Source of the DNA: Artemia franciscana
Lineage: Eukaryota > Arthropoda > Branchiopoda > Anostraca > Artemiidae
Assembly (NCBI RefSeq): GCF_032884065.1
Contig: NC_088872.1
Location: 37,617,132 to 37,681,131, forward strand
DNA: 64,000 nt
Direction of reading: 5' to 3'
The position numbers and the translations under genes were made by a program. This document shows, in pieces, positions 31,290-42,676 of this stretch (positions within the stretch are counted from its first letter, which is position 1; each line of letters opens with the position of its first letter). The notes beneath the pieces are model-generated. The model searched no databases, was not told the DNA's origin, and saw only the letters and a list, made by a program, of their open reading frames with translations.

Positions 31290-33890
31290 TGTATGTGCTG
31301 TGGGGTGAGAGCTTGTCTCTTGTTGTGTAGGTCCCAGCGAGTTTTTGCGGTCCGGTTCTAAGCCGGATTAACCGCTTCGTGTATACTCGAGAAGTTGTGT
31401 TAGTCCCCGTACTGCACTGCTTCTGGAAAAATTGATTTTACTAAGACAAAAATAATTTCAATGATTTAAAGAATACGAAAATTGTAGCTTGGAATGTTAC
31501 AACGTTAAAAAACAACTATCGTACTGACATTTTGGCTGACGAATTCAGATGTTTCGAACTGGACTTTTTAAGAGTTTGCGAAAATCGTATCCGAGGGACA
31601 TAAAACATGAAATTAGGTGATATAGAATTTATTCACTCAACCACGAAGGTTGGTGCGAATTGCCAGAGAGCAGGGCTCATGATGAATAAGGAAGCTGCTT
31701 GCTTTTGTTTAGGTTGGTCAGTTATAAATAATAGAAAACTAGTTGCTCCTTTTATAACAAAAAAATGCAGGGTACAAGTCACAGTAGTATATGCCCCCGT
31801 AGAACCAACTGATGGGGATAGTAGGGACTCAGATGAATTTTACTTACAGCTACAGGAACGAATAAAAAGGATCCAAGGTAGAAATATGGTATTTCTATCA
31901 GGAGATTTTAATGTAACGTCTTTATCACGGTTTAACACGTTCTCAGAACGTTCTGACCATTTCTCTTTAACTCTTTCATTATTACTAATATGGCCCCGCT
32001 CTTTCTTTAACTGGGACAATTCCAGATTGACTATTCCTTCCCTATTCATTAACATACCAGTAAAATATTTTACTATTATGCCGTCTGTTTGCATCTTCCA
32101 GATCTTCAGCAATTTTATCAATGGCCTCTACTTCATGCCACATTAATTCATATTTTAATGTTTTCCCCATGTTCTTTACCTTCCTCTTATTTTCAAATGA
32201 TCAATCATTCAAATAATTCTTGTACAACGCCCTCCTATTCTCTATTAAACATGAAGTATTTTCACTAATATTCCTAGCTACGCTTCTAATTTTTCTTCCC
32301 TAAGACACCCTCAGCAATTTCATAAACAATTTTCCTATAATTATTCCAGTTCTCTTATACATTGTCAAATTTTAGACTCTCCAGTTATTCAACTGTCCCT
32401 GGAAAGTTTCTCTCAAATTCTAATCCTGGAGTTTACCAACATCATAGCTTCCCGGATGGTAGTTACCCTTCCTGAACTTCAGCTTTAGATTAACCCTAGA
32501 CACTACTAGATTTTAAACATTACTTTTAACATCTAGAGCAGCACGTCTATACACTCTAGTATCTTGTATCCATCCTGCCAGTCTTCGATTTGCAATAACA
32601 TAATCAATAAGATTAGCTGCCTTCCCATCATGTGAGTATGAGTGAGTGAGGTAATTACCGAGACATAAGTCTGGTCTCTGTAGGTTGCAAATTACTTATT
32701 AACATTATACTTTTTAGACTGAGAAATGCTGTAGACAAAGTTTCCAGAGAAGAACAGTGCGGTTTTAGAAAAGGTAGAGGATGTGTCGACCAAATGTTCA
32801 CTCTTATTTTAGTAATTGAGAAGTACCTGAGTTATCAAACACTTTTGGTCTTCATTTTATAGATTATGAGCAAGCATTCGATTCTGTTGATAAAAGAGCT
32901 TAAGCGAAGGTCTTATCCTTGTATGGTACACCAGACAAATACATTAAAGTGATCAACACTATCTACGAGAATAACAATACTTCTGTTAAAGTAGGAAATG
33001 AGGTTAGCCACTGGTTTCGTATTAAATCTGGAGTTGAGCTGGGTCGTATTCTATCCCCCTCTATACGGATCATTTTGATGGACTTTGGCTTAAGAAGGAC
33101 AGGAAAGGCAATGTGTGACCATGGAATCAAATGGAAAGGAAAAACTCTCCTGCTCTTAGATTATACTGATGATTTAAGCATCCTATAGAAAAGTGTGAGC
33201 AAAATGAATGAACTTTTAGAGGTTTTGAGAGTTGAGGGTGCTAGAATAGGTTTAAAAATTATGCTAAGAAGACAAAGTCATTAAGACTAGGAATAAGTGA
33301 AGATGAGAAGGTGACGTTGGGTAAAAAAAAGACTGATCAGGTGGACAGCTTCACTTACCTTGGTAGTATTATTATTAAAGACAGTGGGAGCAGTGAAGAT
33401 GTTAAAAGTAGAATGGCAAAGGCTCAGGGTGTTTTCTCACAGTAAAAAAAGTTTGGAAGAATAGGAAGGTAAGTTTCCAAGCCAAGATTAGAATATTGGA
33501 AGCTACAGTGATGACAGTGCTCAAATATGGCTCTGAAGCATGGGCGCTCTGAAAAGCAGATGGAGATTTGATAGACGTTTTCCAGAGAAATTGCCTACGG
33601 ATTGTTCTGGGTACCCGGCTGACTGATCGTGTTTCGAACAGTAGGCTGTACGAAAAGTGTGGTTCAGTTCCGCTTTCTAGGTCTATAATGGAAGAAAGGT
33701 TGAGATGGCTAAGGCACTTTCTGCAGATGAAGGTTGACAGATTGTCCCTTTCAACCAATCGTCTAGGGCTAAACGAAATACACGTCGTCCACGCTTTGGG
33801 TGGGAGAATGTCATAAAGAAAGATTTAAATGAAATGGGAACTTCCTGGGAGTGTGTAAAGAGGGAGGGTGAGTTGTTAGTAGCAGTAATA
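31290..33890 (+). pseudogene. RTE-like retrotransposon with inverted middle
   Basis: The left part (about 31480-31912, plus) is an RTE-type endonuclease: 'IVAWNVTTLKNN', 'FIHSTTKVGANCQRAGL', 'VQVTVVYAPVEPTD' and 'MVFLSGDFN'. From 31913 to about 32700 the endonuclease end and linker are read on the minus strand ('SYSHDGKAANLIDYVIANRR', then 'NNERVKEKW', 'ENVLNRDK'). From about 32705 the reverse transcriptase is again on the plus strand ('EEQCGFRKGRGCVDQMF', 'YEQAFDSVDKRA', 'FRIKSGVELGRILSP', 'DYTDDLSIL' in place of YADD, 'LDVFQRN'-like thumb). The RT N-terminal part is missing at the second junction. Many stops and frameshifts occur, so it is dead. The 3' end is 'ttgttagtagcagta'. Confidence 0.85.
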
Positions 33891-33908
33891 CCAATAAATA
33901 TATATTTA

Positions 33909-34228
33909 AAAAAGGTAAAGGATACGGCACTAGACTTTACAGTCCGTACCGGCGGTGCTGATCTCCGGTTCTTGGCCTTTCAGCCAGGAAGTGCAATGAG
34001 GGGTTGGGGGCCAGCCATCCTGTGCTTTCGCACACCCTTCCTGTTTACCTTCCCCAGATTTCTCCGGGTACCCATTTAGAGCTGGGTCGACTCTGGCTAA
34101 GCTTACAGAGTCACGCCACTGACCCACGTCCCAAACCGAAGAATTGGGTACACCGGGATTCGAACCCGCGTCCTCTCAGACAAGGGATCCCGAATCCAGC
34201 GCACCAACCCACTCGGCCAGGACGGCTC
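33909..34228 (-). repeat. tRNA-derived SINE with 12-bp target duplication
   Basis: On the minus strand it starts with a tRNA-like head (box A 'tggccgagtgg', box B 'ggttcgaatcc', a type II arrangement resembling tRNA-Leu/Ser with a long variable arm). A body shared with 10005-10257 follows, then a short T/A-rich 3' end. Identical 12-bp flanks 'aatatatattta' at 33897-33908 and 34229-34240 are the target site duplication. It landed directly after the 3' end of the RTE-like element. The head lacks a clean tRNA fold and is continuous with the SINE body, so it is not a functional tRNA gene. Confidence 0.9.
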
Positions 34229-34240
34229 AATATATATTTA

Positions 34241-35446
34241 CAAGTCCATATTCAATTTTCACCAGTTTCTGAAAAAATTTCAAAACATTTGCCCATAAAA
34301 ACTATTGAAAATTACTTTGTGAACCTTTATTCATGGCAAAATACAATTCATAACAGTTCATATTCATAACAATCCATAACTCATAATTGAAACACTTTTT
34401 TTTTTACTTCAAACATTAAAAAAAAACCTGAAGCACCAAATGATGACCGAAATTCTCTGAATTCTCATCTATTCCAGATAATAATGTCGAATACGAGACA
34501 CCTCAGGAAGGGATTTTAGAGGTGATCGAGCAGCAGCAGTAACGAGGGGTCGGGATCGGTTGGATGTGTATTCTACCCATACCCAAGTCATTAAGGCTAA
34601 TTTTCAAAATACATTAGTTCAAGGATCCGCTGATTAAAGGCTTTTAACTGCGAATTTCCCTGTATTTTAAACCTTGAAACCTATTTTATGTTGGGCAAAA
34701 ACACCAAGAGACCTAATTTGTTAATGGCGCTATATCTTAAAGATATCTTTTTTCAATCCTCCTCGAGCTTTGCAACAAGCACGGAACTTCCTGTAGTGGT
34801 GTTTCATAAAATGAATTATTCATCATCAAACAATGGGTACATATTTTTGACTTGAATTTAGGGGACCTCCATCATGACAGGGGGTTGAGCTCTCTAAAAC
34901 AAAAACATAGACATGTACGAGTTAAATCAAAAATGCAAAAAACAATGGGAAATAATTGCAAAATCACAACAATATGGAAGGGAAAAAAGGCCTGATTGTG
35001 CTCGTATTGCTGAAAATTCATACCTGCACGCGAGGAGGACCCTCTCTCCCAATTCATTATTTTGGTTATTCTGCTCTAGTATTCGTTACCCCCCCCCCCC
35101 CCGGACATTCGTATAATTGAATTTGTTGGAAAATTCCATTTTTCCACGAGGTATCCTACTGGAAACCCTTAATTGATAAAGACAAAAAAAAGAAAAGAAA
35201 AAAGACGAATTGGAGTCGCATTCACAACACAATAATCCAAAAATAAACGGCACAATACTTGATGTTTTTACCTGGAAGAGACCTCATTATCTTGTGATTT
35301 ACATGCACATAAATCATTGCAGTTCACAAGGATCATATAGCTTATCAAAATATACCATCTTATTTCACCTTAACTGTACGTAGCAGAACCACACACCCTC
35401 TATGACATAATATGTAAGTTCAGAGGACAAGAGGATCAAATTAGAT
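34241..35446. other. Intergenic / probable HEATR5 3' flank
   Basis: No gene was recognised. The only good minus-strand AATAAA I see (TTTATT on plus, 34326-34331) is 1.1 kb beyond the HEATR5 stop and close to the SINE. A C14-type run lies at 35089-35102. Confidence 0.45.
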
Positions 35447-38400
35447 TTAAAGGATCCTCTGACGAATGTCACTACTATGGAGAACCTGTTTCATATTTTC
35501 TGGATAAACAGATGCTAATGTCTGTATTCTTGTATTTGCCATAGCTTTTATCAAGCCATTTTCTGTGGACAGGCAATTCACTAAAGCAATCATCAGCATG
35601 TTTAAAACTACGGTCCTTCTGTCAGAGTCAGCTACTTCTACTAGTTTCTCTAAACAATTCAAAGACTCGCTATAGAGCTTCACATCATCCGTATTAATTG
35701 AGCAACCATATGAAAAGCCTGAAATTGTTTCAAATATTGCGTTAGAAGTATTTTTCACTACTATAGGAAGATTAGAATGAGAACAACTCTGATAAACCGA
35801 ATGTAGTACTTGTAACAACTTTATTTTGTCACTTACACCAATTTTTAAGAGTTCACTCGACATATAGCTGCATATCCGTGCCAAAACCGGTTTTAAATCA
35901 TTTGGTACATCGCATTTACATACTATGGCTAATAGCACCATCCTAGTTAAGGGATCAAAGGTACAATCCTTAGACTGAATCTGAATGCTTGAACTAAGTA
36001 TCTTCAATATGGTCCTTGTCACTGCACCTTCATTTTCAGTAGACTTAAGAAAATCCACTAAAGATCTTATAAGCTTAACACATGCCGTGGTAACTGAATG
36101 ACTCCCTTCAGAACGTTCTTTGTTTTTCATAAACCGAAAAGCTGTTTGATAGGTTACCACAAAAACTGCATGCAGCAGTGTTGGTATTACATCTTTTGTT
36201 AACATTTCATTTCTCATACAGGATAAAAGTTCAAATAATTTAATTACTCCACACATTATATTCTCGACTCCAGAAGACCACTCATGGAATGGGGGTTCTT
36301 TGATTATTTCTCTTTTCATTACCATGATGGGATCAGGCAAGTAGCGGACCAGCAAACTATAACAAATCTCTAGAACGCAAAACGATATTCGTGTTCCAAC
36401 ATTACTGACAACAGAAATACTGTTAATCTTGCTATCTGATTTGCACGCAGAAGTTAAAAGTTTTCCCAATAGATCAATCACAACACTGTGAACTTCAGTC
36501 TCGGTTTTTGTTAGGACAACTTTATGTAAAATATGGAGAGATTCGGGTGACAATAAATTCTCCCACAAGAACAAAGGTTCAATTTCACAAAAATAGCTTA
36601 AATGTTTAAGAGAGGCGACACATGATAAAACAGGCAAAGCAGATTCAGATGCTTTACAATTGCATAAGTGCTCGAAGGCTAAGGAGGACAAAGATTGAAT
36701 AGCTTTCGAAGTATTGGTTAAGTGGCTAAGCGGTAGGCTGCCCAGCAATCCTTGGTTTTTATTCAACCACAAAGAAAGGGCTTCAAGAATGACAGTCCAT
36801 GCACTTCGGCTGAAAATTGAATCATCTGAGTGAAAGCCTATTTCTTGCACATGTAACCTAAGTTCATTAGGCAGCAAGACCCGAGCATGGTCAGACAACA
36901 CTCTTGTCCATAAAGAACTTAGAAACTCTTGATCTTTGCATAGAGTTGTAGTAATTGGGTTATCTTTCTCTGCAAAATCTATATACAATTCCGCCCAAGC
37001 TTTTAAAACAGCCAGTTTTTTTCTACCATATGCAGACTCACTGAACGCTTTGTGACTGCAACATTTCATTTGTTCAGAAGTACATGTGCAAACTAGGCGA
37101 TTATAACCAGACTTAAGCAAACCATAAGCCCTGTGCATTTGGTATTCATCACTGGCTCCACCTCCTCTCATCCATGATGACAGAACATTACATGCAACAA
37201 TACTGACATCAGGATAAGTATCACTTTCAAAAGACGGTCTTAATGCAGCTGCTATTTGAGCCTGATATTGCTCAAGAATGCAATGGCCCTCATAAGTTGG
37301 ATCATCAACACCTGAAAATTTGTCTATTAGGATTTGAAGTGCCAGAAGGCCTTCAAGTTTGAGCGAGTCCATAGGACTCAGGGCTGCAATGAATGCAACT
37401 CGTATAACATCTCCCAAAATCGACAGAGATGATTCTGTAGACTCACTGAGGCTCTTCAAAACAGTCTGTACACAACTGACAGCAAAATTTTTTGTTGAAG
37501 TACAGTAAGATGCATATGAAACTGAACTAATCTCCTCTGAAGCTTTACATTTTTCTTCATCATCAGGGGAATCTGGAGAAGTAAGATCATTGGTATCTTC
37601 GGCCTTGGACAAGTCTTGCGATGCCGTAATTACTTCCCGACAAAGCTGAAGACACGGACTGAACATCTCGGAAGATGCGAACAACATCAGCATTGTGTCA
37701 CGGAGTTGTGACGTTAGAGAGGCATTTCGTTCCGTGTCTAGCATCTTAAAAAGAAGGTTTCCCAAATTATCTTCAGGGCAAGGAATGTTTTTTAACCGAT
37801 ATATAACGTTGTGGTTACTCTCTACCATGGCAGTCAAGCAAATTGAACCTTGTTCGTAAATCTGGGCGGTATCTCGTTGCAGAATCTGCTTTAAAAACAC
37901 AAGCGATGTTATTTGAAGTTCCATACAGGGATGAAGCAATGCAGTAACTAAAACACAAACAACTTTGGGAAGATTTAATGCACTACGGTTGAAAAGATAT
38001 ATTTTCTGTTGGCACTCCAAGGCAACATTTTGAAGCAAGGGGTTCCTCTGAGACTGCAGAACATGGCAAATATTTACTACAGTTTGCAGAATTGTATTGC
38101 TACTACCCTTGTTTGCTAGCTCAGGACCTAGAGCCATTATAGCAGCACCAAGGAGCTTCCCTGAAAATACCAATGTCTCTTCACTAATGTTGCTAGAAGA
38201 AAGAATCAATTTTGAACAGAGACTGATTGAAGTTGGTATGTAAGATACAAAACTAGACCCTTGGGCATCAAACATGACATAAATTCCATACATTGCCCAT
38301 TTCTGTTGTAGGGGATTATTCGAGTCTTGGGCATATTTTAGCAAGCTGCTTATTACACTTGATAATTGAGCAGAACCTGGGTTGAGGTTACTAGATTTGA

Positions 38401-41071
38401 GAGCAAACGCTGCCATCAAAGCAAATCCAACTGGAAATTCTTGTCTTTCGTTGATGCGTGGAAAAGATGATTCAAATATATCATTCACTATTTTTGAATC
38501 TTTACAAGAAGACACCAAAAACGAAATACATGATAAAGAGGCTATTCGAAGGTAGCTGTTATTAGAGCATATTGCATTTAACATTATAGAAACAATGGAC
38601 TTAACAGCTGTGTCATAGGATAACTGATAGCCGCCTTCGCTACAAGTCTTTGTTAGCAAAAGAATGGCTGTTATTATATTAGCATATGATTGTTCATCAG
38701 CTTTATACCTTGTATCATTTAAGATTTCTTGGAAGTAAGTTATAGAATCAGATACATGCTTCTGAGAAACAAGCATAGGGATTTTCCCATACAATTTCAA
38801 AGCAGAGTCAACAAGTCTAGCCGTTTGATTTACTTCTGATAGCATGTAGGGATTCAAGTATAGTTGATGTTCGTCTAAATCGTAAATAGTTGGGACGTCA
38901 TGTTTTACCCAGTTTTCTGTTAAGGATTTGCATTCATACGTGCTTTCGTTGAAGAGAGGTTCTGAAACACTATCACACAAAGAGCCTAAAATTGAATTAA
39001 GTCTCACAGAGTAGCCTTTTGAAGTTACAATATCGGCTAGAAGACTCTTTAACAAGGTTATGGGGGATCCTTTAGATAGTTTTTGGTTTAAAAGACGAGC
39101 TACGTCATACAGTTTGGTTTTCAATATTGATATCTGGTTTTCTATCTTGCGTCCGACATTACAAATATCCGTGGACACGACTACGGTAATTGCTTGCTCC
39201 AATATAGAAGCAAACTTTTTTGAAAACTCAGGATATTTTGGTAGATCACAATAAAAGACAAAACTGAACATACTTGACACTGCTCCAACTTGATTAAAAA
39301 CTGTAAGAGCTGTAGGCTGAGATTCAATCTTTGTTTTCTTTAATTCTTCACTCTCTTTTGTGTGCAAATTAAAAATATTTCGCCATAAATTAATCACTCG
39401 TGGGATTTCAGTGTGTACTATACTCATACCTGCTGACAATAAGGCTCCAATAATGAGCCAACCACTTTTCACAAGGTGTATGCTGCCACTATTACTTCTA
39501 ATCATTTCTTCAGCCAAGTTAAATAGAACCTTCATGCGTGTTTTGCTAATTCCAAAAGGATTTTCCCTAGCACAAGATAGTATCGCCGCAAGTGCCTGGC
39601 TAAAACCGCAGATACCATCTGTACTCCTGCCATTTGAGTTCAAATATTCAACTATTTTATCAACAAGCCTTGGCAATAGGACTGGAAAAGACTTAGCAAC
39701 ACTCCTTAGGCACATAGCACTAGCAGTCCTAATGGGAGGAGATGCGGAGCTTAAGCAATTATAAAACAAATCAGTAACCGAGTCTGTGCTATCATCAATT
39801 AAATGTGTCACTAAAGTATCATTATTCATTAGCAAATGTGCAACCATCTCCAAGCAGCAAACAACAGAAAGCTTCATTGTAATCAAATCAGCATTGCTCT
39901 GACTATCTTTGTCGATGGTAGTCTTTAGCAGGACAACCTTTTTTATGAGCTCTTTTAAAGCAAGAATTTGGAATGAAGTCTGTAAAATTCTTCCAAACAC
40001 ACAATCTAATATTAGTACAATATTATATCGTACTGCACCTGATTCATCATCAGAAGGATCAAAACATGACAACAATGACAACACTTCTTTGAGGAAAACT
40101 TCAAGATTATCTTCCAACCACTTAGAGCCCATTGTTAGAGCGAAGTTCACATAAGCTTTAGAGATAGAATAACGCACATCTCTTTTAGTTGACACAATTC
40201 TCATTATTTTGTCCGTAGTACCTCTCATGAAGCCATACTGCCCCTTTAAAAACGTAGTTTTCAAAGGCAACAATGCTTGCTCTGTATTCATTTTGCTCCT
40301 CTGCAGGACTTTAGCTTTTCCAGTAAATGTAAAGTCGGCATGAGTGACAGCACTTAAGATACCAAGTAACTGACCCACTGATTCACTTACTTGAGAGGAA
40401 GAATCATGGCAATTTTTGAAAGCTACACGATATAGAATTTCCAGTTCACTATCCATTATGCTGGAAGTTAAACATAAAGCTGAGCAGCATTTAAACAAAG
40501 AGGCTCTTATCTCAGGATTATGGTCCTTTGAAATTATTTTAATGATTCTTACAATTTCCTTTGTAAGAGTTGAACTGTCAAAAGGAACTGACTCAAGTAT
40601 AACCTTTAAATTATTAAGAAGTATTAACCTCTGGGTTTGGTCTTGGACTTTCAGAAGCTTACATATCAACAATAATGTCTCTTCATTGGTTCGCCCCAAT
40701 GAAGTTTTGAGTTCAGAATAAAGACAAGACAGACAATCAAGTGCTGCCAACTGATTATTTGATAATGTTGTGCTCTCTTGTCTCAGAAAATCATTACACC
40801 TGTTTAAAATATTCAATAGTGTTACTGAGCTGCTATAGCTTAATAATTTTGCTAAACAATTCCCAATACATGTTCTAGCCGCTTTGCTAGGAGTTATTAG
40901 CAGCTGCGAGTATACTTGATCACAGAGCTTCTCAAGAGAAATATTTGCAAGCTTCTTTTGTGACATAGCATCTTCAAGAGACCGTATCCAAGTAAAAACA
41001 AGTTGACATCTTTTGTCTTCTGGAATCGTTTTAAAGACTTGTTCATCAAGCAGGCATCCTAGGGTCGACAT
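35447..41071 (-). CDS. HEATR5B: HEATR5-family HEAT-repeat protein (HEATR5B/Laa1-like)
   Basis: 1874 codons in one uninterrupted frame. The product is an all-helical HEAT-repeat solenoid with the family's N-terminal block ('RCQLVFTWIRSLEDA') and characteristic motifs: 'AYVNFALTMGSKWLE' (~310), 'GHCILEQYQAQIAAALRPSF' (~1260) and 'KLAVLKAWAELYIDFAE' (~1358). A low-complexity acidic insert (~1170, 'DSPDDEEKCKASEE') sits where vertebrate HEATR5B also has one. Family members bind the AP-1 adaptor, in vertebrates with aftiphilin and gamma-synergin, and in Drosophila promote AP-1/dynein endosome transport. Vertebrate HEATR5B is about 2070 residues; this protein ends near the last HEAT segment and lacks the short C-terminal extension, unless a 3' exon is missed. 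The ATG at 41071 directly follows a splice acceptor, so a 5' UTR exon is expected. The absence of coding introns contrasts with SLC35C2. Confidence 0.92.
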   Translation of the reverse strand: MSTLGCLLDEQVFKTIPEDKRCQLVFTWIRSLEDAMSQKKLANISLEKLCDQVYSQLLITPSKAARTCIGNCLAKLLSYSSSVTLLNILNRCNDFLRQESTTLSNNQLAALDCLSCLYSELKTSLGRTNEETLLLICKLLKVQDQTQRLILLNNLKVILESVPFDSSTLTKEIVRIIKIISKDHNPEIRASLFKCCSALCLTSSIMDSELEILYRVAFKNCHDSSSQVSESVGQLLGILSAVTHADFTFTGKAKVLQRSKMNTEQALLPLKTTFLKGQYGFMRGTTDKIMRIVSTKRDVRYSISKAYVNFALTMGSKWLEDNLEVFLKEVLSLLSCFDPSDDESGAVRYNIVLILDCVFGRILQTSFQILALKELIKKVVLLKTTIDKDSQSNADLITMKLSVVCCLEMVAHLLMNNDTLVTHLIDDSTDSVTDLFYNCLSSASPPIRTASAMCLRSVAKSFPVLLPRLVDKIVEYLNSNGRSTDGICGFSQALAAILSCARENPFGISKTRMKVLFNLAEEMIRSNSGSIHLVKSGWLIIGALLSAGMSIVHTEIPRVINLWRNIFNLHTKESEELKKTKIESQPTALTVFNQVGAVSSMFSFVFYCDLPKYPEFSKKFASILEQAITVVVSTDICNVGRKIENQISILKTKLYDVARLLNQKLSKGSPITLLKSLLADIVTSKGYSVRLNSILGSLCDSVSEPLFNESTYECKSLTENWVKHDVPTIYDLDEHQLYLNPYMLSEVNQTARLVDSALKLYGKIPMLVSQKHVSDSITYFQEILNDTRYKADEQSYANIITAILLLTKTCSEGGYQLSYDTAVKSIVSIMLNAICSNNSYLRIASLSCISFLVSSCKDSKIVNDIFESSFPRINERQEFPVGFALMAAFALKSSNLNPGSAQLSSVISSLLKYAQDSNNPLQQKWAMYGIYVMFDAQGSSFVSYIPTSISLCSKLILSSSNISEETLVFSGKLLGAAIMALGPELANKGSSNTILQTVVNICHVLQSQRNPLLQNVALECQQKIYLFNRSALNLPKVVCVLVTALLHPCMELQITSLVFLKQILQRDTAQIYEQGSICLTAMVESNHNVIYRLKNIPCPEDNLGNLLFKMLDTERNASLTSQLRDTMLMLFASSEMFSPCLQLCREVITASQDLSKAEDTNDLTSPDSPDDEEKCKASEEISSVSYASYCTSTKNFAVSCVQTVLKSLSESTESSLSILGDVIRVAFIAALSPMDSLKLEGLLALQILIDKFSGVDDPTYEGHCILEQYQAQIAAALRPSFESDTYPDVSIVACNVLSSWMRGGGASDEYQMHRAYGLLKSGYNRLVCTCTSEQMKCCSHKAFSESAYGRKKLAVLKAWAELYIDFAEKDNPITTTLCKDQEFLSSLWTRVLSDHARVLLPNELRLHVQEIGFHSDDSIFSRSAWTVILEALSLWLNKNQGLLGSLPLSHLTNTSKAIQSLSSLAFEHLCNCKASESALPVLSCVASLKHLSYFCEIEPLFLWENLLSPESLHILHKVVLTKTETEVHSVVIDLLGKLLTSACKSDSKINSISVVSNVGTRISFCVLEICYSLLVRYLPDPIMVMKREIIKEPPFHEWSSGVENIMCGVIKLFELLSCMRNEMLTKDVIPTLLHAVFVVTYQTAFRFMKNKERSEGSHSVTTACVKLIRSLVDFLKSTENEGAVTRTILKILSSSIQIQSKDCTFDPLTRMVLLAIVCKCDVPNDLKPVLARICSYMSSELLKIGVSDKIKLLQVLHSVYQSCSHSNLPIVVKNTSNAIFETISGFSYGCSINTDDVKLYSESLNCLEKLVEVADSDRRTVVLNMLMIALVNCLSTENGLIKAMANTRIQTLASVYPENMKQVLHSSDIRQRIL

Positions 41072-41095
41072 CTAAAAATGAAATAGGTTAGTGAC
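41072..41095 (-). promoter_or_regulatory. Splice acceptor directly before HEATR5 ATG
   Basis: Read on the minus strand, a branch-point-like ctaac and the pyrimidine-rich 'ctatttcatttttag' end exactly at the base before the ATG. This implies a spliced 5' UTR and supports this start codon. Confidence 0.65.
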
Positions 41096-42384
41096 AAAAA
41101 TAGCAAGGCCAAAAAAATTGTATTTCTAGTCACCAATTCAAAATAAAAACTAGCTTCACTGAATACGGCTAAGAAAAATCAACCTTTGTACTTCACACTT
41201 TTCCCAAAAATTCTATAACGAATGAGTTTAAGATGATAAATCTGTCCTAGGTTGCTAATTAACGCTGTAAGATTTAGCAATAAAACCTCCTTTTTTAATA
41301 AATGCCTTATTTTAGGTCTCTAAATAATTATAAGTAATTTTCCACCTTTAGGAAAATGGAATTTGATTAACGGTTGTTTTATTTTATTTTCCTCTTGCAA
41401 TACAATAACAAAGTCTATGTGTAAATGACGTTTCCTGCATATGAGGGTCATTGCATTGGTTCTGCTTTCTGCAAGACCTGAGATTGGAGCCTGAGCCCAA
41501 TGTTCACAAGCAGAGATCAATCTACTCTACTAAACGGTATAGTAGATCAATCCATGTATTGCATTGTGCCACCACAGGCACAATATAATAGTAAAAATAT
41601 AATAGTAAATTATAATGGTAATCGTGTTGAGTCAATTTTGAAACACCAACAAGAACAATTAAGACAAATATCCCAGTTATATACCTTCAATAAGAAATAT
41701 CTGACGACCTGCAGAGTGAATAGAAGAGATTGCATAAGATAGCCTAGATTACAGAGGACTCCAAAATTGATTCAATCTATCAAAAGAGACAAGGAAGCAT
41801 GCCCGATCAAATACAAATCTAGCAGGAGCTATATGCATGGATAAAGGAGGATTAAGTTTTATTTAATGTGTTGGACACGGCTACTGGTGCTTGGCATTCC
41901 AGAAGCTTTCAATTGGGTTTCTCATAGAGAACGGTTGAATAACTATGGCTAAAAACAGACAATGGTGTGGGTAAAAGCTATGGTAAACTGTTAGTTGGAC
42001 AAGCAATTGAGCATTTTCCGGTTTCAAGCACAAAAACCCTTTAGGCATTCTAAATGATTATCATTAAAACTAGGAATACACGCAAGAAGATGCGGAACTT
42101 CGCCCCAAGAATCTCATACCTCTTCGTAACTGAAAAAAACTTATTATTATTCAAATTTAAACCACATATTTTGCAGTATCGACTGGTTTTTCCTGTCACC
42201 CTCAAACCTTGCATAAAACTGAAAAAGTGGACTGGCAACACTGACTAAATCCAAGGAAAAAAAGTTATTTCGGATATCACTAGTAAATGTTGATATTCAG
42301 CAATTTCGGATATTCACGATAACATATGTCTGACATTGGTAAATTGACATTCACCAATTTCGGACATACAGCATGCATACAATA
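41096..42384. other. Upstream of HEATR5, nothing recognised
   Basis: Should hold the first intron, 5' UTR exon and promoter of HEATR5, but I cannot place them. An 80-codon plus frame at 41500-41742 ('KHQQEQLRQISQLYTFNKK') looks mildly protein-like without a recognisable domain. Around 42270-42370 there are repeats of 'caatttcggatatt'. Confidence 0.4.
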
Positions 42385-42410
42385 AATATATATATATATA
42401 TATATATATA
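42385..42410. repeat. Short (AT)13 tract next to repeat X
   Basis: A 26-bp AT run followed by 'ctttctaaaagccagaatat', the reverse complement of the start of dispersed repeat X (see 44190-44335 and 61515-61680). Confidence 0.8.
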
Positions 42411-42676
42411 CTTTCTAAAAGCCAGAATATAACTTGCACTTTACTGAAGAGAATTCAAATGATTTACATTGTCAGTTTAAAATACATATGCTGATATATA
42501 TTCCTTCAATTCTTAATTTATTTTTGAACTCTTAAATTTATAATAGTGTTATGTACTATAATCTTATTGGTAATATAGTACCTTTGGTTGGTTCTCAATC
42601 CAACGCCTGAACGGAAGCGAGAGCTTGGCTACTACTATATTTTATTTTACATAACTAAACTAGAAACATAAATACA

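Noticed and set aside
34145..34228. A tRNA gene (box A and box B on the minus strand)
   Set aside because: The head is continuous with a SINE body, shared with another copy and flanked by a target duplication.
39360..39764. Plus-strand open frames inside HEATR5 (e.g. 39360-39764, 39060-39254, 40416-40721)
   Set aside because: They are antisense shadows of the well-supported 1874-codon frame.
41500..41742. Small plus-strand gene upstream of HEATR5
   Set aside because: It has Gln/Lys-rich, mildly protein-like sequence but no domain, splice signals or second copy, which is not enough to call.
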